Assembly (NCBI GenBank): GCA_018136815.1
Contig: CM030934.1
Coordinates: forward strand, 1,086,979 to 1,150,978
Direction: 5' to 3'
Origin: Isochrysis galbana
Lineage: Eukaryota; Haptophyta; Isochrysidales; Isochrysidaceae
DNA length: 64,000 nt
Position numbers and translations under genes: made by a program. The notes beneath the pieces are model-generated. The model was not told the origin of the DNA. It searched no databases and saw only the letters and a list, made by a program, of their open reading frames with translations. Positions 20,347-31,677 of the stretch are shown here, in pieces. Numbering within the stretch: the stretch's first letter is position 1; every line of letters begins with the position of its first letter.

Positions 20347-20500
20347 TAAGGCTGTGAATAGGTTGGGATTTGCCCTGACATTTTACAACCTATTAGTCCA
20401 TTTTGGCCACATATTACATACTATTAGTGCCGAGGAGCTAACATATTACATACTATTAGTGGCGGCCGGCGCCCATGCTATTAATAGGGCGGCGTGGGCC
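20347..20500. repeat. Left end of a hAT element (TAAGGCTGTGAATAGG)
   Basis: It begins TAAGGCTGTGAATAGGTT, the same terminus as the hAT elements at 44909 and 45764. It is followed by a pair of ACATATTACATACTATTAG repeats, resembling the paired subterminal CATCATAGATAGTAATAG motifs of the element at 45764. No right end was found for this copy. Confidence 0.55.
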
Positions 20501-20649
20501 TATTAACAGCCCCTATATTCTATATTTATACCCATACCCCAAATCCATATCCATGTCCAATTCTGGTTTCTCTTGTACTCTGGTACCATGTACCATACTC
20601 TCTCCCTCACTCTCTATTCTCTTCACAAACCCCTTGTTGGTGTATTAAC

Positions 20650-21476
20650 TTCTTAATAGTCTCACCGCACACGCGGCCGTGGACCGTGGACCCTCTCTCT
20701 ACTTTCTACTCACGCAGCAAAACTTTCTACACCCCCTCTCTCCCGGCCCTTTCCCCCCCGCCATCAGGCGACTCCCCCCGTGCACTACTAGGGGGATAGG
20801 GGAAAAGGGCTTAGATATGGTCGGTGGCCCGCGCCCCCCCCCCCGGTGATCCGTTCCCCCCTTCCTCCTATGCCTACCGGGCTGGCGGCGTCCTCAGTCC
20901 CGATCCCGACTTCTCCTGTAAACAGGTGCGGGACTTACATATTTTCTGGTGAGCGGTCAACTAAGTTTATACTTGATTCGCCCATGGGGGGACACGAGCC
21001 CCCCTCTCTCTCCACTCCTCCCCTGCCGTGGGGGAGGAACCACCCATCCTCCTGGCATGCTTGATGGCTTGCCAGGAGGCCACTGCCCTGCTGACCCACT
21101 CTCCCACTGACAGGCACGCCTGGCTCGCTCGTCCTGGCCCCTCGTGGCCAGCCCATCGCTCCAATCCCCCCTCCCCCCCTGGTCGACCGGCAGACAGGTG
21201 CAGAGTGGGGGCCCCAGAGGCTCAGGAGCGCCAGCGAGGGAGAGGCAGGGGAGGCCAAGGCCCAGCCCCAGCCTCCTCTGCCCCCAGAGCTGGCCTCCAG
21301 GAGCCTCCAGGGGTCGCCAGGGGCAGCTGCAGGCCTGCTGCAGGCGCGCCATCGCGCGTGCCGCAGGAGAGAGAGGGGAGAGAGCGCGCGGAGAAGGGGG
21401 TGGGCGGAGCGAGGCGCGAGAGCTCCGCTCACCGAAAAATAGGTAAGTCCCGCACCTGTTTACAGGATAAGTCGGG
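20650..21476. mobile_element. Retroposon copy with inverted 5' part
   Basis: Bases 20650-20957 are a minus-strand copy of the 3' half of the 773-1518 retroposon (its 3' end is AATAGTCTCACC on this strand). Bases 20958-21476 are a plus-strand copy of the 5' half, beginning CAACTAAGTTTATACTT. Both parts contain the segment around GTAAGTCCCGCACCTGTTTAC, so the two arms form a hairpin of about 55 bp. A sense 3' part joined to an inverted 5' part is the layout left by twin priming during LINE-type integration. No target duplication was identified. Confidence 0.6.
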
Positions 21477-21480
21477 GCTT

Positions 21481-22038
21481 CAACTAAGTTTGCTTATTTA
21501 TACTTAGTTCGCCCATGGGGGGGCGGGGGGCACGAGCCCCCCTCTCTCTCCACTCCTCCCCTGCCATGGGGGAGGAACCACCCACTCTCCTGGCACGCCT
21601 GATGGCTTGCCAGGAGCACACAGCCCTGCTGACCCATTCCTCTCCCCACAGGCCCGCCTGACTCGCCCGCCCTGGCCCGTCGTGGCCTGCCCATCCCTCT
21701 GACCAGCCCCTCCTCCCCCTGGGCCCCCCTGATCAGGACCCCCCTGCCAGCTCCACAGGACCCCCCAGCCAGCTCCAGTCGACTGGCAGGGGCTCGAGAG
21801 CCAGCGAGGGAGAGGCAGGAGGGGCCAGGGCCATGCCCCAGCCTCACCTGCCCCCTGAGCTGCGCTCCCAGGCCCCTGCCGGCCTCCTGGGGACCTGAAG
21901 AGGGGCCGCAGGCGCGCGCCATGGGCCCCCGCCGCAGGGAAGAGAGGAGGAAAAGGGAAGAGGGAGGGGAGGGGGGAGCGGCAGCTCTCCCCTCCGGCAG
22001 AAACGTGTCTTCTCGCCCCGTTTGGGTAAGAGAAGACG
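21481..22038 (+). mobile_element. Retroposon fragment, type B 5' part
   Basis: It begins CAACTAAGTTTGCTTATTTA and matches the 5' half of the complete copy at 57595-58465, up to CGTTTGGGTAAGAGAAGACG. There it stops abruptly against the chromovirus pol fragment. It lacks the 3' part, which is unusual for a target-primed element and suggests a later rearrangement at this junction. Confidence 0.6.
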
Positions 22039-22039
22039 G

Positions 22040-24138
22040 GTGGACTACCGCGACACTAACGCCAAGCTACGCGTCGAGGATAGCCCTCTACCCCTCATTG
22101 TAGAGGCTATTGATAGGCTAGCGTCCGGCCAAGGGCCGCTCAGTTCTCTCTTTTTATGTACTCTCGATTTAGCCTTTGGTTTTTGGGGCATCCCGATCAA
22201 AGAATCGCACAAACATATCACCGCTTTCACCACCCACCGCGGCAAATACGAGTTCAACTTTCTACCGTTCGGCATCCAATCAGGTCCCTCCTACATGTGC
22301 CGCTTGATGGACATCGTTCTCGGTGCGCTAGCGTGGGAGATCTGCATGCCTTACCTCGATGATGTAGGCATCTGGTCAACGGGCGTGGGTCCTTCCGAAG
22401 AGGCCAGGGCACAGGCTTCGTTCGAGCAAATGCTTCACCGGCTAGACCTAGTTCTCGAGCGGCTAGAGTGGGCCGGCCTGACCTGCAAGATGTCCAAGTG
22501 TGTCTTCTTTGCCACCTCTACGGAGTACCTCGGTCACGTTGTCTCGAGGGAAGGTCTCAAGATGGACCCGAAGAAGGTCGCAGCTGTCGCCGACATCGAC
22601 CCGTCATCCATCAACTCCTTGGAAGCGGTTCGATCTTTCCTCGGCCTTTGCTCCTACTACCGTCGATTCATTCGCCAATTCGCCGCTAAGGCTGCTCCTC
22701 TCACTGCCCTCACGCGGAAGGGCTGCGACGTGGCAAAGGAGTCCCAGTCCGAGGAGTGTCGCCGAGCTATCCAAGAGCTCAAGACAGCGATCACTTCGGA
22801 GCCCGTCTTGACTCCACCCAGGGATGATCGGCCCTTCATCGTCAAGACCGATGGGGCTAGCAAGTTGGGTATCGCCGGCATCCTCTCGCAGCTAGGAGAC
22901 GATAACCGTGAACGAGTCGTTGGGTACTACGCTCGCAGTCTCACCTCGGCCGAACGCCATTGGACGGTGACTGAGATTGAACTCTTGGCTGCCCTGGAAT
23001 CAATCCGAAATTGGCGACCCTACCTTTGGGGGCGTCGGTTCAAGTTAGTCGTCGACCACTCCGCACTGCGATGGCTGCATACCATGAAGGATCAAGTAGC
23101 CGGTGGGCCAGCCTCTCGGCTGACTCGGTGGGCTCTCAAGTTGGCTGAGTACCGGTTCGATGTCGAACATAAACCAGGAGCTGTTCATCAGGATGCTGAC
23201 GGGCTCTCCCGGCTAGCATCCCTGGAGCCGGAACACGAAGACGAACCACTCGCCGGCCCAGCGTCGTTAGCGGTACGTGAGCCTGGCTCAGAGTCTCTAG
23301 CCGAGCATGAACGGTCCCATCCGGTGGCTGCCATCACGCGCTCCGTAGCTACGGCGCGAGGGCTTCAAGCCTTGGACCGATCTCGACGTCGAGCCTCCGA
23401 TTCCGGGCCCGCCATCCAGTCCAGTTATTTGGCCCCGGGTACGCCGACTTCCGAAGAGATGAGAGCGGCCCTGGCGGAAGATCCGTTCGTAGAGCCACTC
23501 CTAGGCTCAGGAGAGACGGTCAATCACGAGCCATCAGGCCTAGGGTCGCCTCCGCCGGCCGCCGCCTCAGGCCCCATTGCCGAAGATGATTCGTGTTCCA
23601 GTTCTGTCGCTCCCGTTCCCGCTCAGCCATCCAAGATGTTTCGCCGTTTCGTCGTTCACGATGGGCTCGTCTACTATCGCACCGTTCCTGACTCCACCGA
23701 CCCGACTCGCTAGTGCTCTATGTTCCGCCCTCGTTGCGGTCTCGCTACCTCTTTGCCTACCACGATCGCTCCGGTCACCTTGGAGTTTCTCGTATGTCCG
23801 GTCTTCTTCGTACTCGGGTATACTGGCCTGGCATGTCTTCCGACGTTGCGTCCTACGTCCGGGAATGCCACGAGTGCACCCTCGCCAAGCCGCTACCGAG
23901 GGCTCTAGCGTCGCCCTCCGGTCTCTCCGTGGGTACCTACCCCTTTGATGTGGTCTACTGCGACGTGCTCTCACTGGCTCCCACTCACAACTTCGTGCCT
24001 GGAGTCTCGGGTTACGACAAGCTGGTCGTCTTCATCGACTCGCTCACTCGATGGATTGAGGCTGAGCCTTCGAATGGGGATCCTTCGTCGGAAGTAGCCT
24101 TGGACATGTTCATCCGCTTGATTGTGACGCGTTATGGA
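22040..24138 (+). pseudogene. Chromovirus pol fragment: RT-RNase H-integrase (plus strand)
   Basis: It starts inside RT at VDYRDTNAKLRVEDSPLP and continues through CMPYLDDVG, the RNase H region (PFIVKTDGASKLGIAGILSQ), the integrase zinc finger (YHDRSGHLGVSRM ... CHECTLAKP) and the first integrase Asp (DVVYCDVLSLAP). It ends at LIVTRYG. It is almost identical to the pol of the minus-strand element at 25852-31677. A one-base deletion near 23702 (TDPTR stop instead of TDPDSLVLYVPP) breaks the frame. The fragment ends exactly at the LTR edge at 24139. It has no LTRs of its own. Confidence 0.85.
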
Positions 24139-25464
24139 TGTCGAGTCGAGCGCTACCGGAGGGCTCTGAGCCACTCCGTCGCGAGCGGCACCGGCGGCTA
24201 GCGCGGCGCTTTGTCCCTCCTCCCCACCGGGAGTCGGGTGAATGAAATTCTGGACTGGGTCGGGCAACCCCATTCGGGTGTATGGACAGGGAACGAACGG
24301 CGAACGAAGGACTGTGGGGCAGCGAGGCGCTCCTAGCGGCCCTAGTGTGATGGGTTGTAAGAGATTGTTAGACCTACAAAGAACTCTTCCCTCAGGGAGG
24401 GAGCCTAAGCTGCTTGAGTGCAGCGACGCAGCGAACAACGACGGACAACGAAGCTGAGAACAACAGGATACACCGACCCACGAACACACCGGAATCATTC
24501 ACCCAAACCAAGCAAATTATCAAGCAACCGCGACCCCAAATCACCGATAACTCAAACACGTCGCGAGAGACGGAGAGAGAGAGCGAGAGAGAGAGAGAGA
24601 GACTCCACAGCGACGGCCGGAGCGTGTCTCCGTTGTAACTTCCCACGTAGCGGAGAGTCCGAAGGGGAGCGTCCTGTCGCGCGACCACGGCGATCACTTT
24701 GGATACAGATCGCGACGAGATATCTTCACGACCGAATAAATCTTGCCGTTGAGCGTGAACCTTCTAGACGCTTCTAACGAACAACCCTGAGTAGTAACCA
24801 AGGGGAAGAAACACCAAAGGGGCCAAGGCTTGCATGTAACTTGCATCAAGGGGAAAGATTCCCTCACCTAGGAAGCGAACCTACACCGATCTCCAAGGGG
24901 AGATGGCAAATTAAACCTCAAATCTCGAGCGGCTAGAGCAACCGACTCGCTCGCCAAAACCTTGACCGAGAAGAAAGAAGCAAGGACCTACAAGCCAAGG
25001 GTAGCGGACCTAGGGAATGTGAGAGGAAATTTCCGAACGCCAACGCCAAACGCCGAACGCGGGGATTCAACGAAACCCTAACCAGGCCAAGCAGAACCTA
25101 CGAAGAACAGGCCTGGACAACAACGAAAGTCAGCAGGTCCCAAGAAAGAACCGGAACCCAACAAGAAACAACAAGCCTTGCAAGAAGCTAAACAAGCCTT
25201 CACAAGGTAACTCGAGAGCCTGAGACAAGCGCGCAGCGAGTGACAGGCGACCTGGCTCCTTTGGGTCAAGATTACCCGAAAGGAGGAAACCTGGAATCTA
25301 GACCTGACAAACAGGCTAGAAGGAACGAAACAAGAACTCGAATTCTAGATCGCTAGGGACGAACCCTACCAACCTAGATGTACCTGAGCTTCACCGTGTG
25401 GCCGCACGGCGAAGGACCTGGAAACAAGAGCCTGGAAATCGCATCATCTAGGATGAATGCGACA
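24139..25464 (-). repeat. 3' LTR of element 2
   Basis: 1326 bp. On the minus strand it begins TGTCGCATTC and ends CGACTCGACA, giving TGTCG...CGACA inverted termini. It contains a GA microsatellite at about 24568-24601 that is four bases longer than in the partner LTR. Confidence 0.9.
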
Positions 25465-25851
25465 CCCCCCGACTAAGATCGAGACGTCTCCCGATGTCGA
25501 GCGGTGAACCTGGAAACAGAGACCTGGAACCTGGAACTTGGGCTGACCAGAGGTCAGAATCGGAACAAGAAGCAACGGAACATAGCGAGCGAAACGTGGA
25601 GACAAGAACACCCTTTGGATCCAAAGCGAGCACGAAATCGGCGGCTTAACGCGGCGGCCTCTTTCGTACGCACTGCCCCACCCACTTCTCCCTTTTACAG
25701 GAGCTTTGCTCGGGTGTTGCGCCGGGTGTAGAGCGCAGGCAGCACGCGTTCAGCACCTCCATGATTCGCTCGGACGGAAACTTGAACTCGGAGCCCTAGC
25801 CGAGGCGTGGGGCTAGCCTAGAGGGACGGGTCCCTTACCCAAGACATGGGA

Positions 25852-28800
25852 TCAACGAGAATGGAGCCTGGATCGAGTGCGCGAAGACGGCGCATCGAGA
25901 ACGGGAGGAAGAGGAGTATCCCTGGCCGACGAAGAAGTTGCTTCCGGGGACTCAACATCTTCTGGACAAGTCTCTTCGACGGAGCGATCATACTCATCAA
26001 GCAAATCAGAACAACGACGGAGCAACTCGGAACGAGGCTCCCAGGTGGCTTCTCGAATAGAATAGCCACGCCACTTCACGAGGTACTCGATAGAATCGCC
26101 ATGGCTACGACGATCGAGCAACTTTTCAACGATGTACTCGTCGTCAGCCAGCGGCTCTTCATCAACGAAAGTATGATACGGCCGGAGGTTCGAGATATGC
26201 ACCTCCTCCTTGACTAACCGGTTCTCCAGATCACGGAGTCGGTACCTAGTGTCGGACAGAGCCTCTACGACGCGGTAGGGACCCGAGTAGATGAATTGCA
26301 ACTTGTTGGCATGGCCTGGTAATCGCATGCAGACGCGATCCCCAGGTTCGAAACGCGCTGGTCTTTGAGACTTGATGGTAGCGTCACGGACTGACTCAGC
26401 CTGAGCGGCTAGGGTAGCCTCGAGAGCGCTGGACCAAGAGAGGCGGAGGCTCGCATTGAGCCTGGATGCGTACGAGCGAACGTCGGCGGACGCCGCCTCG
26501 AGAGCAGTTGGCGAAACAGACTTCGGATCAGAGAGTTGAGCGGGCAGACGCAGCTCACGCCCAAAGATCAAAGACGCTGGAGACCGGGAGGTGACACGAC
26601 CGGAGGAAGCCCTCAACGAGAGGAGTAGGAACGGCAAATGGTCGACCCAATGGCTGCCACCCTCATTCGAGGCGCGCATCAAACGGATGAGCGTTTGCTG
26701 AGCGCGTTCGACGAAGCCTACACCCTCATGTCGATACGGCTCTGTACTCGACAAATCAGTCCCGGTGAGCTCCAGAATACGCGAAACAAGAACCGAACAA
26801 AGATTCGAACCGGCGTCGGTCCGAAGCTGCCTAGGGACTCCATAACGCGTCACAATCAAGCGGATGAACATGTCCAAGGCCACCTCCGACGAAGGATCCC
26901 CATTCGAAGGCTCAGCCTCAATCCATCGAGTGAGCGAGTCGATGAAGACGACCAGCTTGTCGTAACCCGAGACTCCAGGCACGAAGTTGTGAGTGGGAGC
27001 CAGTGCGAGCACGTCGCAGTAGACCACATCAAAGGGGTAGGTGCCCACGGAGAGACCGGAGGGCGACGCTAGAGCCCTAGGTAGCGGCTTGGCGAGGGTG
27101 CACTCGTGGCATTCCCGGACGTAGGATGCAACGTCGGAAGACATGCCAGGCCAGTATACCCGAGTACGAAGAAGACCGGACATACGAGAAACTCCAAGGT
27201 GACCGGAGCGATCGTGGTAGGCAAAGAGGTAGCGAGACCGCAAGGAGGGCGGAACATAGAGCACTAGCGAGTCCGGGTCGGTGGAGTCAGGAACGGTGCG
27301 ATAGTAGACGAGCCCATCGTGAACGACGAAACGGCGAAACATCTTGGATTGCTGAGCGGGAGCGGGAGCGACAGAACTGGAACACGAATCATCGTCGGCA
27401 ATGGGGCCTGAGGCGGCGGCCGGCGGAGGCGACCCTTGGCCTGATGGCTCGTGGTTGGCCGTCTCTCCTGAGCCTAGGAGTGGCTCTACGAACGGATCTT
27501 CCGCCAGGGCCGCTCTCATCTCTTCGGAAGTCGGCGTACCCGGAGCCAAATAACTGGACTGGATGGCGGACCCGGAATCGGAGGCTCGACGACGAGATCG
27601 GTCCAAGGCTTGAAGCTCTCGCGCCGTAGCTACGGAGCGCGTGATGGCAGCCACCGGATGAGACCGTTCACGCTCGGCTAGAGACTCTGAGCCAGGCTCA
27701 CGTACCGCTAACGATGCTGGGCCGGCGAGTGGTTCGTCTTCGTGTTCCGGCTCCAGGGATGCTAGCCGGGACAGCCCGTCAGCATCCTGATGAACAGCTC
27801 CTGGTTTATGTTCGACATCGAACCGGTACTCAGCCAACTTGAGAGCCCACCGAGTCAGCCGAGAGGCTGGCCCACCGGCTACTTGATCCTTCATGGTATG
27901 CAGCCATCGCAGCGCAGAGTGGTCAACGACTAACTTGAACCGACGCCCCCAAAGGTAGGGTCGCCAATTTCGGATTGATTCCAGGGCAGCCAAGAGCTCA
28001 ATCTCGGTCACCGTCCAATGGCGTTCGGCCGAGGTGAGACTGCGAGCGTAGTACCCAACGACTCGTTCACGGTTATTGTCTCCTAGCTGCGAGAGGATGC
28101 CGGCGATGCCCAACTTGCTAGCCCCATCGGTCTTGACGATGAAGGGCCGATCATCCCTGGGTGGAGTCAAGACGGGCTCCGAGGTGATCGCTGTCTTGAG
28201 CTCTTGGATAGCTCGGCGACACTCCTCGGACTGGGACTCCTTTGCCATGTCGCAGCCCTTCCGCGTGAGGGCAGTGAGAGGAGCAGCCTTAGCGGCGAAT
28301 TGGCGAATGAATCGACGATAGTAGGAGCAAAGGCCGAGGAAAGATCGAACCGCTTCCAAGGAGTTGATGGATGACGGGTCGATGTCGGCGACAGCTGCGA
28401 CCTTCTTCGGGTCCATCTTGAGACCTTCCCTCGAGACAACGTGACCGAGGTACTCCGTAGAGGTGGCAAAGAAGACACACTTGGACATCTTGCAGGTCAG
28501 ACCGGCCCACTCTAGCCGTTCGAGAACGAGGTCTAGCCGGTGAAGCATTTGCTCGAACGAAGCCTGTGCCCTGGCCTCTTCGGAAGGACCCACGCCCGTT
28601 GACCAGATGCCCACATCATCGAGGTAAGGCATGCAGATCTCCCACGCTAGCGCACCGAGAACGATGTCCATCAAGCGGCACATGTAGGAGGGACCTGATT
28701 GGATGCCGAACGGTAGAAAGTTGAACTCGTATTTGCCGCGGTGGGTAGTGAAAGCGGTGATATGTTTGTGCGATTCTTTGATCGGGATGCCCCAAAAACC

Positions 28801-31677
28801 AGAGGCTAAATCGAGAGTACATAAAAAGAGAGAACTGAGCGGCCCTTGGCCGGACGCTAGCCTATCAATAGCCTCTACAATGAGGGGTAGAGGGCTATCC
28901 TCGACGCGTAGCTTGGCGTTCGTGTCGCGGTAGTCCACGCAGAATCGAACGGAGCCATCTTTCTTGCTGACCAGGACTACTCGGGAAGCCCAAGCCGAAT
29001 TTGACTTGCGAATAATGCCGGCGGCTTCCATCTTGGCTACCTCCTCTTCTATGATGAGCTCGCCTGCGCGGCCCACTCTAGACGGAGCGTGCCGGTGAGG
29101 AACAGCGCCGGGGTTGAGTGGCAACTCCACCTCGAGAACGTGCGTATGGTTTGGAGCCCCCGGGTGCAACGCGAAAGCTTTGATGCGCCGGGCCAAGAGT
29201 TGGCGTACTTCTTCTCGTTGATCGTCGGAAAGAAGCCGGTCCGGATCGATGGTGGCTGAGTCGAGTAGAGATCGTTGCTCCTCGCTCAGCGCGGTGACAG
29301 GGTCACCATCCCCCTCGCTTCCATTCGGAGTCCAGCCCCGGTGCAACTTGAAACGCACCTGGAGCGAAGCTATCGGATGCAGAGACGGCAGGGTCAGCGC
29401 ATCGACTCCGGTGTGGACGATCGTCACCGCGATGCGATGATCGTCCGTGGGCGTGACCACCGTGGGCATTACGAGAGGAGACGAATCGAGAGCCTCGCGA
29501 TTTGGTAGGCGGTCGACTAGCATCGCGCAGTCCGAATGATCTCGGAGAGCTAGCGGAACCCTGACCCAGATGGTTGCGCGGTGGAAGGCAGGAATCGTCA
29601 CCGCTTGCTCCGTGTAGAGAAGATATTCGGACGAGGTAGACGCCGGAGCTTTGGCCGCAAACTCGTCGGCTGACTCAAAGAGAGGTGTATAGAGTGGCTG
29701 TCTAGCATCAGCAGCAGCCTCACCCTCCGATCCGGCCGGGATCTCTCGTGTTGCCGTCGACCTCTCCAGAAAGTCGACAGTCAGCGGCTGACCGGGTGAC
29801 ATCGAGATAGCTCCGACGAAGCCGGCGTCCGCGACTGGGGGCGGCGCCGTGGAAACTCTGACTACACATTCGGAAAGGACTCTTGAAGAGTCTTCTGAAT
29901 CGCCAGAGGCCGGACGGAGGCGGAGGCTTCCCTCCGAGCTCGCGGCGTCGAGAGAAATGGTAGCGGAGTGGGCGGCCAAAAAATCGTTCCCGAACAGAAG
30001 CATCGGGTTTCCTTCGATGACCGCGAACGAATGACGGAAGAGGCGACCGGACAAGGAGAAGACGAGGCTAGCCCGGCCCCTAGTGATGAGAGGAAGGCCG
30101 TCCGGCCCATGTAGGTTGGGGACGGTAGCGTCCGATACGCGTTCGACGCAGGCGTCTTCAGGTAGTCGATCAAGCAGGGCAGTGGTGATTACTGACGGGC
30201 CCGCTCCAGTGTCAGCCAGGGTGCTGTTCACCGTGAGGGCAACGTCCGGGAGAACGAACCCTTGAGCTGCGCGGTCGCCATCGGCACGGCAGACCACGAG
30301 ATCGCGGACATAGAGGCAGTGACGAGGGTAGAGCGGCGGCGGAGTGTCCGCGATAGATTCCACCGGAAGTGAGGTTCCGGCTCCGGGTGACAGGGTGGTT
30401 GGATTGGAGGCTAGCCTGGACGGAGATGATTCATCGACGTGGGGCACTCGCTCGATAGCGGCGGCCACCGTCTGCGGCACGAATGGTATCGAGGAGCGTG
30501 GGGATGCCTTTGCTGAACTAGAGGGGTTAGGCACGCCATCATAGCCTAGCCCTCGACGGTCCGTCGGATGCCGAGGTTGATCCATTTGGCGTGACCATTC
30601 CTTCTCCAGGGACTTCTGCAAGTCTGTCTTCGGAAGCTTCGACAACTCGGAAAATCCGGCCGCACTGAGGCCCCTAGCGGTAGCCCCATCGCAATACAGT
30701 GCCCGTGGAGTATCCTCTCCTTCGGCGGCGTCGGAGGGCTTGGTCTCGAGGGTCTGCATGCTCCGGTGTTCTGGCATCTCGGGCGTGTCATCTTCTCCCG
30801 AGTCGGGCCCGACATCCCAGGTTTCGAGTGGCCTTTCGGCTACGAACGAATTGGTCAGTTCGGCCACTCCCTCGTCGCCAGCCGTGAAGGAGGCGCTCGG
30901 AGATAGTGCATTGATGCCTTGAGAGCCCAGTCGAGACAAGATGGGAGGTTCCGACGGCTCCGCAGCTGCCGCTTGCTCAGCGATTTCTTGGGCGATGGAA
31001 GGCGTGACATCCTGCCACCGATGGACCCCCGAAATTACATCACGGTCGAAGACCTGCCACTTGCTGCGGCGCTTCTTCACCGTGTTTGGAGGGCCTGGCG
31101 TTGTAGAGCGGTCCTCTATGGGCCACTCCCACGGCAGGAAGCGGTCTCCTTCCGCCTCGGCCTCGTCTTGCGATACGTTTGTTTCCGAGTCCTCCTGATG
31201 AAGCAGGCGAGAAGCATCGGCAACGGGGCCTGCGTCCGGGATCACGACAACCGAATCAGACACTGGCGAACCGCTGGGAGGCGTGAGGTGAGAGCTAGAA
31301 GCTGCTTCGCCTCTCCCCTCCATGAAACGAGCCAGAGCCGTCCTCGGCTCAGCCAGTTCGAAACCGGTCGAGCAAAGCGAGGGCGTTCTCTCAAGCTGGC
31401 AGCTGCTTGGGAAATTGCCCAGTCCACCGTGAAGTTGAGCGAACGCGACGCCTTGGCTTTGCGCGCATAACGGCGCAAGACCGGCATCCACTGGGCCGCC
31501 ATTGCACCGGCAATGCCCACGTAGGTGCGGCTGCGAAGGGCGCCACGGTGGGGCGACGGCGATAGATCCGCCATAGCGGATAGACGTCCCTCGACAATCT
31601 TCGAAGGCTGCAAGGACGGGAGTGAAGCCGTCAGGTACAGGCCAGTTGCTTTTTGATGGCCCGTGCCGTGCTGCCAC
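25852..31677 (-). CDS. Element 2 Pol: protease, RT, RNase H, integrase, chromodomain
   Basis: A frame of 1941 codons. The first base triplet at 31677 is GTG and the first roughly 95 residues overlap the methyltransferase ORF in another frame, so the genuine Pol part begins near 31400 and is probably reached by frameshifting or processing. Order: protease with LADTGAGPSV (about 30200), RT with VRFCVDYRD (about 28930) and YLDDVG (about 28620), RNase H with FIVKTDGASKLG (about 28130), integrase HHCC (YHDRSGHLG ... CHECTLAKP) and a D-D-E core (VVYCDVLAL, RTDAGSNLC, HEGVGFVERAQ), then the chromodomain IEYLVKWRGYSIREATWEPR at the C-terminus. All visible catalytic residues are present. The chromodomain is expected to direct integration to marked chromatin. 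Confidence 0.9.
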   Translation of the reverse strand: MAARHGPSKSNWPVPDGFTPVLAAFEDCRGTSIRYGGSIAVAPPWRPSQPHLRGHCRCNGGPVDAGLAPLCAQSQGVAFAQLHGGLGNFPSSCQLERTPSLCSTGFELAEPRTALARFMEGRGEAASSSHLTPPSGSPVSDSVVVIPDAGPVADASRLLHQEDSETNVSQDEAEAEGDRFLPWEWPIEDRSTTPGPPNTVKKRRSKWQVFDRDVISGVHRWQDVTPSIAQEIAEQAAAAEPSEPPILSRLGSQGINALSPSASFTAGDEGVAELTNSFVAERPLETWDVGPDSGEDDTPEMPEHRSMQTLETKPSDAAEGEDTPRALYCDGATARGLSAAGFSELSKLPKTDLQKSLEKEWSRQMDQPRHPTDRRGLGYDGVPNPSSSAKASPRSSIPFVPQTVAAAIERVPHVDESSPSRLASNPTTLSPGAGTSLPVESIADTPPPLYPRHCLYVRDLVVCRADGDRAAQGFVLPDVALTVNSTLADTGAGPSVITTALLDRLPEDACVERVSDATVPNLHGPDGLPLITRGRASLVFSLSGRLFRHSFAVIEGNPMLLFGNDFLAAHSATISLDAASSEGSLRLRPASGDSEDSSRVLSECVVRVSTAPPPVADAGFVGAISMSPGQPLTVDFLERSTATREIPAGSEGEAAADARQPLYTPLFESADEFAAKAPASTSSEYLLYTEQAVTIPAFHRATIWVRVPLALRDHSDCAMLVDRLPNREALDSSPLVMPTVVTPTDDHRIAVTIVHTGVDALTLPSLHPIASLQVRFKLHRGWTPNGSEGDGDPVTALSEEQRSLLDSATIDPDRLLSDDQREEVRQLLARRIKAFALHPGAPNHTHVLEVELPLNPGAVPHRHAPSRVGRAGELIIEEEVAKMEAAGIIRKSNSAWASRVVLVSKKDGSVRFCVDYRDTNAKLRVEDSPLPLIVEAIDRLASGQGPLSSLFLCTLDLASGFWGIPIKESHKHITAFTTHRGKYEFNFLPFGIQSGPSYMCRLMDIVLGALAWEICMPYLDDVGIWSTGVGPSEEARAQASFEQMLHRLDLVLERLEWAGLTCKMSKCVFFATSTEYLGHVVSREGLKMDPKKVAAVADIDPSSINSLEAVRSFLGLCSYYRRFIRQFAAKAAPLTALTRKGCDMAKESQSEECRRAIQELKTAITSEPVLTPPRDDRPFIVKTDGASKLGIAGILSQLGDNNRERVVGYYARSLTSAERHWTVTEIELLAALESIRNWRPYLWGRRFKLVVDHSALRWLHTMKDQVAGGPASRLTRWALKLAEYRFDVEHKPGAVHQDADGLSRLASLEPEHEDEPLAGPASLAVREPGSESLAERERSHPVAAITRSVATARELQALDRSRRRASDSGSAIQSSYLAPGTPTSEEMRAALAEDPFVEPLLGSGETANHEPSGQGSPPPAAASGPIADDDSCSSSVAPAPAQQSKMFRRFVVHDGLVYYRTVPDSTDPDSLVLYVPPSLRSRYLFAYHDRSGHLGVSRMSGLLRTRVYWPGMSSDVASYVRECHECTLAKPLPRALASPSGLSVGTYPFDVVYCDVLALAPTHNFVPGVSGYDKLVVFIDSLTRWIEAEPSNGDPSSEVALDMFIRLIVTRYGVPRQLRTDAGSNLCSVLVSRILELTGTDLSSTEPYRHEGVGFVERAQQTLIRLMRASNEGGSHWVDHLPFLLLSLRASSGRVTSRSPASLIFGRELRLPAQLSDPKSVSPTALEAASADVRSYASRLNASLRLSWSSALEATLAAQAESVRDATIKSQRPARFEPGDRVCMRLPGHANKLQFIYSGPYRVVEALSDTRYRLRDLENRLVKEEVHISNLRPYHTFVDEEPLADDEYIVEKLLDRRSHGDSIEYLVKWRGYSIREATWEPRSELLRRCSDLLDEYDRSVEETCPEDVESPEATSSSARDTPLPPVLDAPSSRTRSRLHSR

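Noticed and set aside
31400-31677. The N-terminal part of the 1941-codon Pol frame as real protein.
   Set aside because: It begins with GTG, overlaps the well-supported methyltransferase ORF in another frame and has no counterpart in element 1.
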